Origin: Luethyella okanaganae | GTDB taxonomy: Bacteria > Actinomycetota > Actinomycetes > Actinomycetales > Microbacteriaceae | Length of the DNA: 64,000 nt | Direction: 5' to 3' | NCBI RefSeq assembly: GCF_042660285.1 | Contig: NZ_JBHSTP010000001.1 | Coordinates: forward strand, 372,001-436,000 | In this document: in pieces, positions 32,760-39,315 of the stretch | How positions within the stretch are numbered: the first letter of the stretch is position 1 | How the letters are laid out: every line of letters begins with the position of its first letter | Notes under the pieces: generated by a model | Databases searched by the model: none | What the model saw: the letters and a program-made list of their open reading frames with translations, nothing else | Told to the model about the DNA's origin: nothing | Program-made: the position numbers and the translations under genes

Positions 32760-34236
32760 TCTCGTATTTGCCCAGGGGCGGAGCAGTCAGGCGGACGTCG
32801 ACTGGTTGCATATGCTGATCGCGGACTGCCAGCTCATCGCGGATCTCGCCTTCGCCGACATCGTGATCTGGGTACCGGCCGCGGACGACAGTTTCGTGGC
32901 GGTCTCCCACGCGCGTCCGTCGAGCGCCGCCACGCTGTTCTACCGCGACTTCGTCGGTCAGGAGGTCAAGGGCGAGTGGCGCAAGCAGGTGACCGAGGCT
33001 TTCGAGACGGCGCACATCGTCGATTCCTCGGCTCCGGACTGGTATGAGGAGACCCCAACCCGGGTGCGTGCCGTTCCGGTCATGCGTCGTCTGTCATCGG
33101 GCGGTTCCGCCATCGCCGATGCTCCGGTCGCCGTGCTCACGCGTCATACCAATTTGAGCGAGGCGCGCACACCGAGCCGCCAGGAGCTCACCTTCAATGA
33201 TTGTGCGAGTGAGCTGTTCTCGATGATCGCGTCCGGTGACTTTCCCGATCTCGGTGCGCCGACCGGCCCACGACGCGGTGCACCGCGCGCATCGGACGGC
33301 CTCATCCGTCTCGATGTCGATGGCGTGACCACCTTCGCGAGCCCGAACGCGCTCTCGGCGTTCAACCGGATGGGATTCGTCGACGAGCTCGAAGGCGAGT
33401 CGCTCGCCGAGGTGACGACGCGGCTGCTGACCGGAAAGCTCGTCGTTGATGAGTCGCTTCCGCTCGTCGTCACCGGACGAGCCCCGTGGCGTACTGACAT
33501 CGAGGCTCGTGGAGTCACGGTGTCGTTGCGCGCGATCCCGGTTCGCAATCGTGGCGAGCGCACGGGTGCGATCGTGTTGTGCCGCGACGTGACCGAGCTT
33601 CGGCATCAGGAGCGCGAGCTCATCACGAAGGATGCGACGATCCGCGAGATCCATCATCGGGTCAAGAACAACCTGCAGACGGTCGCATCTCTGCTGCGCA
33701 TCCAGGCGCGCAGAACCCACTCCGACGAGGCACGCGAGGCCCTGACGCAGGCGATGCGCCGGGTCGCCGCTATCGCGGTCGTGCATGACACGCTCTCGGA
33801 GGGGCTCTCCCAGAATGCGGACTTCGACGCGGTTTTCGACCGGGTGCTGCTGCTCATCGCCGAAGTCGCGTCCGTCCACAACACGACCGTGCACCCGAAG
33901 TCATCGGGCAGTTTCGGCGTCTTGCCCAGCGAATACGCGACGCCGCTTGCACTCGCGCTGACCGAGCTCGTCACGAACGCCGTCGAGCACGGACTCGCCG
34001 GACTCGAGGGAGATGTCGAGATCGTCGCCAGCCGTTCCGATGAGACGCTTGCCGTCAAGGTGCGCGACACCGGCGCCGGTCTACCGGAGGGCAAGGTCGG
34101 GTCGGGACTTGGCACGCAGATCGTGCGCACGCTCATCCAGGGCGAGCTGGGCGGCACGATCGACTGGCATACCATCCTCGGAAGCGGAACGGAAGTGACG
34201 ATCGAGATTCCGCTGCGCTGGATACAGAAGGACTAG
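32743..34236 (+). CDS. pdtaS: Sensor histidine kinase PdtaS-like (HisKA_2 family)
   Basis: A 497-residue cytosolic kinase with an N-terminal GAF-like domain, a PAS-like domain (residues about 180-290) and a HisKA_2/HWE-type core: REIHHRVKNNLQTVASLLRI with His304/305, then ALTELVTNAVEHGLAG (N box) and RDTGAGLPEGKVGSGLGTQI (G boxes). In M. tuberculosis PdtaS (Rv3220c) signals to the RNA-binding antiterminator PdtaR and senses metals and c-di-GMP. The GTG at 32743 overlaps the upstream gene. whiB1 lies next, as in M. tuberculosis; no PdtaR gene is in this window. Confidence 0.93.
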   Translation: MSTLSDLVFAQGRSSQADVDWLHMLIADCQLIADLAFADIVIWVPAADDSFVAVSHARPSSAATLFYRDFVGQEVKGEWRKQVTEAFETAHIVDSSAPDWYEETPTRVRAVPVMRRLSSGGSAIADAPVAVLTRHTNLSEARTPSRQELTFNDCASELFSMIASGDFPDLGAPTGPRRGAPRASDGLIRLDVDGVTTFASPNALSAFNRMGFVDELEGESLAEVTTRLLTGKLVVDESLPLVVTGRAPWRTDIEARGVTVSLRAIPVRNRGERTGAIVLCRDVTELRHQERELITKDATIREIHHRVKNNLQTVASLLRIQARRTHSDEAREALTQAMRRVAAIAVVHDTLSEGLSQNADFDAVFDRVLLLIAEVASVHNTTVHPKSSGSFGVLPSEYATPLALALTELVTNAVEHGLAGLEGDVEIVASRSDETLAVKVRDTGAGLPEGKVGSGLGTQIVRTLIQGELGGTIDWHTILGSGTEVTIEIPLRWIQKD

Positions 34237-34325
34237 CGGGGCATCGGATCGAGGTTCACGCGGGTGTGGTGGGCGACGACGCGGCGTTCCGCACTGTGAC
34301 GCGCGGCCGCCGTCAGCAGGCGCAG

Positions 34326-34360
34326 AAAAACGCGCCGCACGCGAGGCGTGCGGCGCGTTT
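34326..34360 (-). terminator. Intrinsic terminator of whiB1
   Basis: On the minus strand AAACGCGCCGCACGC pairs perfectly with GCGTGCGGCGCGTTT (15 bp, 3-nt loop) and is followed by a run of five T (34326-34330). It lies 12 bp after the whiB1 stop and is the clearest intrinsic terminator in the window. Confidence 0.9.
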
Positions 34361-34371
34361 CGAGTCTGGTA

Positions 34372-34620
34372 CTAGGAGGCGCGGCGTGCGCGTGCGGCGC
34401 GGCGCTTGAGCGCGCGGCGCTCGTCTTCGCTGAGGCCGCCCCAGACGCCCGAGTCCTGACCGGTCTCGAGCGCGTACTGCAGGCAGACCTCGGTGACGCT
34501 GCACCGTGCGCAGACAGTCTTCGCCTTCTCGATCTGGTCGACGGCTGGTCCGGTGTTCCCTACAGGGAAGAACAGCTCGGGGTCGGCGGTCAGGCAGGCG
34601 GCTTTGTCGCGCCAATCCAT
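34372..34620 (-). CDS. whiB1: WhiB1-like iron-sulfur transcription factor
   Basis: An 82-residue WhiB protein with cluster ligands Cys9, Cys37, Cys40 and Cys46, the same positions as in M. tuberculosis WhiB1, the GVWGGL turn and the basic tail RRALKRRAARARRAS. WhiB1 holds an oxygen-stable, NO-sensitive 4Fe-4S cluster and is essential in mycobacteria, where it binds the primary sigma factor. AAAGGAG lies 8 nt before the ATG at 34620. Position beside pdtaS matches Rv3219-Rv3220c. A strong terminator follows. Confidence 0.95.
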   Translation of the reverse strand: MDWRDKAACLTADPELFFPVGNTGPAVDQIEKAKTVCARCSVTEVCLQYALETGQDSGVWGGLSEDERRALKRRAARARRAS

Positions 34621-34729
34621 GGGGGGTGCTCCTTTGTTGCGGGGGTGCATGGCCGAACGGCCTGAAATGGGGGTAACGGCCAGGTTGCAGGAAGTAGGAT
34701 CTTGAGTGACCAGCTCACGTCCCTGTGAG

Positions 34730-34742
34730 CGTCAACTTGACC
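34730..34742. promoter_or_regulatory. Back-to-back -35 dyad between whiB1 and a membrane-protein gene
   Basis: GTCAA-C-TTGAC (34731-34741) is an 11-bp palindrome that contains TTGACC on the plus strand (34737-34742) and TTGACG on the minus strand (34735-34730). It may provide -35 elements for both divergent genes. Matching -10 hexamers are weak, so only the symmetric -35 core is supported. Confidence 0.4.
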
Positions 34743-34799
34743 TCAAATATGGTCGCATAGTAAAAGACCCAAATCAATAGTTTTGTATGGGATATCCCT

Positions 34800-35249
34800 G
34801 TGAGTGAACAGCCTTCCGGTGGCGTAGATGACGCGATCAGCTCCGAAATCCACCGCCGTGCGCCGCGCGAACTCATGCTCCTCTCGGTTCTGCTGTTCGC
34901 CGAGGCGGCCCTTCTGGTCGTTGCGCTGGTCTGGCTCGTGGTCGAATCGCTCACTGAGCGTCCGGCGTTGATCGAGAGCGCCGTCGCCATTATCGTCCTG
35001 ACTGCGGTCGCTCTTGTCTTCGTGCTCGCCGTTGCGATCGGATCGCTCCGACGAAGCCCCTGGATCCGCGGGGGAGCGGTGACGTGGCAGCTCCTGCAGA
35101 TCGCCGTCGCCGTCGGCTGTTTCCAAGGGACCTACGCGCGGCCCGAGATCGGCTGGGCTCTGATCGTTCCGTCGCTTCTGGTCATCGGCCTGCTGTTGAG
35201 CCCGCGCATCAGAGCCGAGTTCGTGCGCGACGGCGAACCCGGCTCATGA
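34800..35249 (+). CDS. Four-helix integral membrane protein, unknown function
   Basis: A 149-residue protein with four predicted membrane helices (about 25-48, 60-82, 96-112 and 120-135): ELMLLSVLLFAEAALLVVAL, IESAVAIIVLTAVALVFVLA, GGAVTWQLLQIAVAVGCF and EIGWALIVPSLLVIGLLLS. The N-terminus is hydrophilic. It starts with GTG directly after the palindrome GGGATATCCC and has no clear Shine-Dalgarno. Its upstream region is unusually AT-rich for this genome. Homologues of this size are common hypothetical proteins in Microbacteriaceae (from memory). It is convergent with bcp. Confidence 0.75.
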   Translation: MSEQPSGGVDDAISSEIHRRAPRELMLLSVLLFAEAALLVVALVWLVVESLTERPALIESAVAIIVLTAVALVFVLAVAIGSLRRSPWIRGGAVTWQLLQIAVAVGCFQGTYARPEIGWALIVPSLLVIGLLLSPRIRAEFVRDGEPGS

Positions 35250-35256
35250 GGCGGGC

Positions 35257-35742
35257 TCAGGCTGCCGCGTCGATGCCGAGCCGTTTGCGCAGCATCGCGA
35301 CGTGGCCGGTGGCCTTCACGTTGTAGAGAGCCAACGCGATGACCCCGTGCTCATCGATCACGAAGGTCGAGCGCAGTGTGCCGGTCACAATCCTGCCATA
35401 GAGGTTCTTCTCGCCCCAGGTGCCGTAAGCGTCGTGCACGGAACGATCCTCATCGCTGAGCAACGGAAAGTTGACGGAGTCGACCTCTTCGAACTCCTTG
35501 AGCTTGGCCGGGGCATCCTGGGAGATGCCGAGCACCTGGTACCCCGCCGATGCCAGCGAGTTGAGGTTGTCGCGGAAGTCGCACGCCTGGGTGGTGCAGC
35601 CCGGAGTCATCGCCTCGGGGTAGAAATAGACGATCACCTTGCGACCGGCGAAGTCGCCCAACGAGACGGGCGCGCCGTCCTGGTCGCCGAGAGTGAACGG
35701 TGGGGCAGTGTCGCCTGCTTCGAGGCGCGTGGTTTCCGTCAT
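35257..35742 (-). CDS. bcp: Thioredoxin-dependent peroxiredoxin, Bcp/PrxQ type
   Basis: A 161-residue thiol peroxidase that reduces hydrogen and organic peroxides with thioredoxin. The peroxidatic Cys lies in YFYPEAMTPGCTTQACDFRD, with a second Cys 5 residues later as in PrxQ (C-x4-C). GAPVSLGDFAGRKVIVYFYP and GISQDAPAKLKEF support the fold. The ATG at 35742 follows GGAGAC; the longer open frame upstream is rejected. It lies 41 bp after rsgA in a minus-strand group (aroA-rsgA-bcp) near the thiol-stress sigma factor. Confidence 0.95.
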   Translation of the reverse strand: MTETTRLEAGDTAPPFTLGDQDGAPVSLGDFAGRKVIVYFYPEAMTPGCTTQACDFRDNLNSLASAGYQVLGISQDAPAKLKEFEEVDSVNFPLLSDEDRSVHDAYGTWGEKNLYGRIVTGTLRSTFVIDEHGVIALALYNVKATGHVAMLRKRLGIDAAA

Positions 35743-35783
35743 GTCTCCATCGTAGGCAGTCGACTGGCGGCTCGCACGACGGC

Positions 35784-36839
35784 TCACTCGCGGCGTGGGT
35801 GCACCGCGAAGGTCTCGAGCAGGCGTTGGAGCGAATCGAGCCGGACACGTCCGGTTTCGCCGAGCTCCCCGGCCTCGACGGCCTCGATGATCGCGCAGTC
35901 GGGGGAGTTCTGGAGGTGTGTGCACCCACGAGGGCAGTGCTCGGCGACGGCGGCGAGGTCGGTGAAGGCCTTCAGGATGTTGTCGGTGTCGATGTGGCCC
36001 AGGCCGAAGGAACGCACGCCAGGGGTGTCGATGACCCAGCCTCGGCCGGCGTCCGTGTAAAGCCGCAGCGAGACCGTCGACGAGGACGTGTGGCGTCCTC
36101 GCCCTGTGACGGTGTTGACGACGCCGACGGCCCGGTCAGAGCCGGGAACGAGGGCGTTGACGAGGGTGGACTTGCCGACACCGGAGTGGCCGACGAAGAC
36201 CGTGTCGTGCCCCACGAGGGCATCGGCGATCGTGTCGATCGGGATGTCGGCGTCCCGGCTCGTGAAGATCGGCAGCTGGAGTGCTGCGAAGTTCGCGAGG
36301 AAGTCTGCGGGATCGGCGAGGTCTGTCTTGGTGACGCAGAGGATGGGAGCGATCCCGGCGTCGTAAGCGGCAACGAGATAGCGGTCGACGAGGCGGATGC
36401 GCGGCTCGGGATTGGCGGCCGACACGACGATGAGCATCTGGTCCGCGTTCGCCACGATCACGCGCTCGACCGCGTCCGTGTCGTCGGCACTGCGCCGAAG
36501 CAGCGTGGCGCGCGGACGGATGCGGACGATGCGGGAGAGACTGCCTTCAGCCCCGCTCGTATCACCCACGATGTCGACACGGTCGCCCGTGACGACCGCG
36601 TGTTTGCGCAGCTCGCTCGCGCGGGCGGCGGTGACCTGGCGTTCCTCCGGCGTGTTCTCGTCGAGCATGACCGCGTAGCGGCCGCGGTCGACGCCGAGCA
36701 CGCGCCCGGTCAGAGCGTCGTCGTGGTCCGGCCGGGTCTTGGTGCGGGGACGGTTGCCTTTGCGATTCGGACGCACGTGCACATCCGACTCGTCGAACTC
36801 CGGTTCGTCGTCATCGTCGCCGTTGTCCCACCAGCTCAC
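35784..36839 (-). CDS. rsgA: Ribosome small-subunit GTPase RsgA
   Basis: A 351-residue circularly permuted GTPase that checks late 30S maturation. An N-terminal OB-fold (LTGRVLGVDRGRYAVMLDEN) is followed by the G4 motif TKTD, then G1 GHSGVGKST, switch GRGRHTSSSTVSLR and G3 DTPG, the permuted order typical of RsgA. A C-terminal zinc site has CPRGCTHLQNSPDC. The GTG at 36839 overlaps the aroA stop (GTGA), indicating coupled translation. An acidic stretch near the N-terminus (DNGDDDDEPEFDESD) is characteristic of actinobacterial homologues. Confidence 0.96.
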   Translation of the reverse strand: MSWWDNGDDDDEPEFDESDVHVRPNRKGNRPRTKTRPDHDDALTGRVLGVDRGRYAVMLDENTPEERQVTAARASELRKHAVVTGDRVDIVGDTSGAEGSLSRIVRIRPRATLLRRSADDTDAVERVIVANADQMLIVVSAANPEPRIRLVDRYLVAAYDAGIAPILCVTKTDLADPADFLANFAALQLPIFTSRDADIPIDTIADALVGHDTVFVGHSGVGKSTLVNALVPGSDRAVGVVNTVTGRGRHTSSSTVSLRLYTDAGRGWVIDTPGVRSFGLGHIDTDNILKAFTDLAAVAEHCPRGCTHLQNSPDCAIIEAVEAGELGETGRVRLDSLQRLLETFAVHPRRE

Positions 36840-38197
36840 GCGGGAGAGCCTCCACCGAGCATCGTGTGCCACAGCGCGGGGAACTGCGGGAGCGTCTTCG
36901 AGGTCGTCGCGATGTTCTCGACCTCGATTCCGGGAACGGCGAGGCCGAGGATGGCACCCGTGGTCGCCATCCGATGGTCTTCGTAGCAGTGCCAGATCCC
37001 GCCGTGCAGCGTCGCCGGCTCGATGTGCAGCCCGTCCTCGAGCTCGGTGACGGCGCCGCCGAGCCCGTTGATCTCGGTGACGAGCGCGGCGAGACGATCG
37101 GTCTCGTGGTGGCGGATGTGTCCTATGCCCGTGATTGTGCTCGGCGAGTCCGCGAGCGCAGCCAGGGCGACGAGGTTCGGCACGAGTTCGCCGCCTTCTG
37201 GCAGGTGGAGCTCGACACCCCGTATGCTCTCTCTCCCCGTCACGGTCAGCAGACCGTCTGCCCGTTCGACAGAGCCGCCGAAGAGTGGAAGCAGCTGCTC
37301 GAGCCGTGCCCCGATCTGCGTTGTCGGCGACGGCCAGCCGGTGATGGTGACGCGGCCCCGGGTGACGAGCGCTGCGGCGAGGAACGGCGCGGCGTTGGAG
37401 AGGTCCGGCTCGATCGCGACGTCTCTACCAGCGATGATCCCCGGCGAGACGACCCACTCGCCGACCGATGGCGATTCGACCGCGACGCCGCGCGCTGCCA
37501 GGGTGGCGATCGTCATGTCGATGTGTGGCATGCTCGGCAGTCGCTCACCGGAGTGGGTGAGGCGCAGACCCGAGTCGAAGCGCGCCGCCGCGAGCAGGAG
37601 TCCGGACACGAACTGGCTCGAGGCTGAGGCGTCGATCGTGACGGCTCCGCCATCGACGGTGCCCATGCCGTGCACGGTGAAGGGAAGCGAGCGTCGGCCG
37701 TCGTCGTCGATGTCGACCCCGAGGGCGCGCAGGGACGAGATCGTGGTGGCCATGGGCCGCCGGCGGGCGCCTTCGTCGCCGTCGAAGGTGGTGGGGCCAA
37801 GGGCGAGACCGGCGAGCGGCGGCAGGAAACGCATGACGGTGCCGGCGAGCCCGCAGTCGATGGTCGTGCTTCCGGTCAGTTCGCCGGGGGTGACGAGCAG
37901 GTCGGGGCCGAAGACGCCCTCGCCCGGAACGGTTTCGATCGTCGTGCCGAGCGCACGCAGTGCTTCGACCATGAGCCCGCTGTCGCGCGAATGCAGCGGG
38001 GCGATGAGCCTGGAGGGCGAGTCGGCGATGGCGGCGAGGACGAGCTCGCGATTGGTGAGAGATTTCGAGCCGGGGAGGGACAGCCTCGCATCGAGCGGGC
38101 CGGACGCGAGAGGCGCTGCCCACAGCACCCCCTCGTCCTCCGGGCGGTTGTCGCCGTACGGATCGAAGTCCGGGGCGGAATATCTCGAGATCAGCAT
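36836..38197 (-). CDS. aroA: 3-phosphoshikimate 1-carboxyvinyltransferase (EPSP synthase)
   Basis: A 453-residue enzyme that joins shikimate-3-phosphate and phosphoenolpyruvate on the route to chorismate and aromatic amino acids. Conserved segments are LPGSKSLTNRELVLAAIAD (PEP and substrate binding), GLAGTVMRFLPPLAGLA, DGDEGARRRPM and ETDRLAALVTEINGLGG. It overlaps rsgA by 4 bp. A TATTCT hexamer 8 nt upstream of the ATG may be its -10. The first codons of the gene overlap the SigR-type promoter of the divergent sigma-factor gene. Confidence 0.97.
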   Translation of the reverse strand: MLISRYSAPDFDPYGDNRPEDEGVLWAAPLASGPLDARLSLPGSKSLTNRELVLAAIADSPSRLIAPLHSRDSGLMVEALRALGTTIETVPGEGVFGPDLLVTPGELTGSTTIDCGLAGTVMRFLPPLAGLALGPTTFDGDEGARRRPMATTISSLRALGVDIDDDGRRSLPFTVHGMGTVDGGAVTIDASASSQFVSGLLLAAARFDSGLRLTHSGERLPSMPHIDMTIATLAARGVAVESPSVGEWVVSPGIIAGRDVAIEPDLSNAAPFLAAALVTRGRVTITGWPSPTTQIGARLEQLLPLFGGSVERADGLLTVTGRESIRGVELHLPEGGELVPNLVALAALADSPSTITGIGHIRHHETDRLAALVTEINGLGGAVTELEDGLHIEPATLHGGIWHCYEDHRMATTGAILGLAVPGIEVENIATTSKTLPQFPALWHTMLGGGSPA

Positions 38198-38202
38198 CGG
38201 TT
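38177..38202 (+). promoter_or_regulatory. SigR/SigH-type autoregulatory promoter
   Basis: GGAAT at 38177-38181 and GTT at 38200-38202 are separated by exactly 18 nt, a perfect match to the SigR/SigH consensus GGAAT-N18-GTT. It lies upstream of the sigma-factor gene and partly within the aroA coding start. Autoregulation of sigR by its own product is known in Streptomyces and mycobacteria. Confidence 0.75.
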
Positions 38203-38243
38203 ATCAGAATAGTCGGTATAGCGAACGACTTCGGAGGTCACGG

Positions 38244-38948
38244 ATGCCGCAGGCTCTGCTTCTGGAACGCGCGCTCGACGTATCCGCGGTGCCCGCAGAG
38301 CCTGACGCTCTAGGATTGCGGGTGATGACCTCTGAATCGACAGACGCGGCCACGCCGGACCTCAACGCCTTGTTCGAGGAGCAAGCGCTCCCGTTCATCG
38401 ATCAGCTCTACGCGGCCGCGCTCCGCATGACGAGGAATCCTTCCGATGCGCAGGACCTCGTGCAGGAGACGTTCGTGAAGGCCTTCGCCGCCTTCAAGCA
38501 ATTCGAGCAGGGCACCAACCTCAAGGCGTGGTTGTATCGCATCCTCACCAACACCTTCATCAACAGCTATCGCAAGAAGCAACGCGAGCCCTACCAGGGC
38601 ACGATCGACGATCTCGAAGACTGGCAACTCGGTGGTGCGGAGTCGACGACCGCGAGTGCGAGTCGTTCGGCCGAGGCCGAGGCGATCGACCATCTTCCGG
38701 ACAGCGCCGTGAAGGATGCCCTCCAGACGCTTCCGGAGGATTTCCGGCTCGCTGTCTACTTCGCCGACGTCGAAGGATTCTCCTACCAGGAGATCGCCGA
38801 CATGATGAAGACCCCGATTGGCACTGTGATGAGCCGGCTGCACCGTGGCAGGCGGATGCTTCGCGAGCTATTGGCCGACTACGCCCGTGAACAGGGCGTC
38901 GGGCTCGCAGCCCCGGCCGGCGATAAACCCCCCAGGAGTACGAAATGA
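38244..38948 (+). CDS. sigR: ECF sigma factor SigR/SigH (thiol stress), two possible starts
   Basis: A group-4 sigma factor that redirects RNA polymerase to thioredoxin, mycothiol and protein-quality genes under disulfide stress. Region 2 (PFIDQLYAAALRMTRNPSDA; DLVQETFVKAFAAF; NLKAWLYRILTNTF) and region 4 (LPEDFRLAVYFADVEGFSYQ; GTVMSRLHRGRRMLRELL) are intact. The ATG at 38244 has GGAGG 6 nt before it and gives 234 residues. An in-frame ATG at 38325, preceded by AGGA, gives 207 residues and starts just before region 2. The extra 27 residues resemble the situation in Streptomyces sigR. The stop overlaps rsrA by 4 bp. It matches sigH (Rv3223c). Confidence 0.95.
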   Translation: MPQALLLERALDVSAVPAEPDALGLRVMTSESTDAATPDLNALFEEQALPFIDQLYAAALRMTRNPSDAQDLVQETFVKAFAAFKQFEQGTNLKAWLYRILTNTFINSYRKKQREPYQGTIDDLEDWQLGGAESTTASASRSAEAEAIDHLPDSAVKDALQTLPEDFRLAVYFADVEGFSYQEIADMMKTPIGTVMSRLHRGRRMLRELLADYAREQGVGLAAPAGDKPPRSTK

Positions 38949-39187
38949 GCGATTGCGGCTGCGAGAAGGCCAAGGCAGAACTCGAGGAGTACCTGCACAA
39001 CGAGCTGTGCAGCGATGACGCGGCGGACATCCGCGAGCACCTTGAGAACTGCACGGACTGCACGACCGAGCACCACATCGGCAGGGTGCTGACCGAGGCG
39101 GTGCAGCGTGCCTGCAAGGAAGTGGCCCCAGAGGACCTGCGCGACCAGGTGCTGCTCAAGCTCCGCGCCGTTCAAGCCAGCCACTAG
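38945..39187 (+). CDS. rsrA: Zinc-binding anti-sigma factor RsrA/RshA
   Basis: An 80-residue redox-sensitive anti-sigma factor that holds SigR inactive until its cysteines are oxidised. The zinc motif His32-x3-Cys36-x2-Cys39 (HLENCTDC) and an upstream Cys22 are present, as in the ZAS family; further cysteines (Cys4, Cys6, Cys57) are available for disulfides. The ATG overlaps the sigR stop (ATGA), so the pair is translationally coupled for balanced synthesis. A hairpin follows at 39204. Confidence 0.95.
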   Translation: MSDCGCEKAKAELEEYLHNELCSDDAADIREHLENCTDCTTEHHIGRVLTEAVQRACKEVAPEDLRDQVLLKLRAVQASH

Positions 39188-39203
39188 ATCGTCCACGCGA
39201 TGA

Positions 39204-39223
39204 GGCCCGCCGTCGGACGGGCC
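39204..39223. terminator. Hairpin between rsrA and the convergent oxoglutarate dehydrogenase gene
   Basis: GGCCCG and CGGGCC pair over 6 bp around an 8-nt loop, starting 17 bp after the rsrA stop. No T run is present; confidence as a terminator is moderate. Confidence 0.5.
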
Positions 39224-39315
39224 GAGCGCAGGCTGCTCCCGTGCCGTTCTGCGCCCTGTCAGGTGGCCTCTGCCGACCCAGCGGAACCCCTGCGGGGCGG
39301 CTCCACCCTCGGATC

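Noticed and set aside
34705..34718. CRP/GlxR-like site GTGA-N5-TCAC upstream of whiB1
   Set aside because: whiB1 is CRP-controlled in mycobacteria, but the spacer here is 5 nt rather than 6 and the outer bases do not match TGTGA-N6-TCACA.
38264..38291. Second SigR-like promoter (GGAAC ... GTG) inside the sigR 5' region
   Set aside because: The spacing is 20 nt and the -10 is GTG, not GTT; the upstream GGAAT-N18-GTT is a much better match.
38944..38948. sigR-rsrA overlap as a frameshift or pseudogene sign
   Set aside because: ATGA overlaps are normal translational coupling, and both products are full length with intact motifs.
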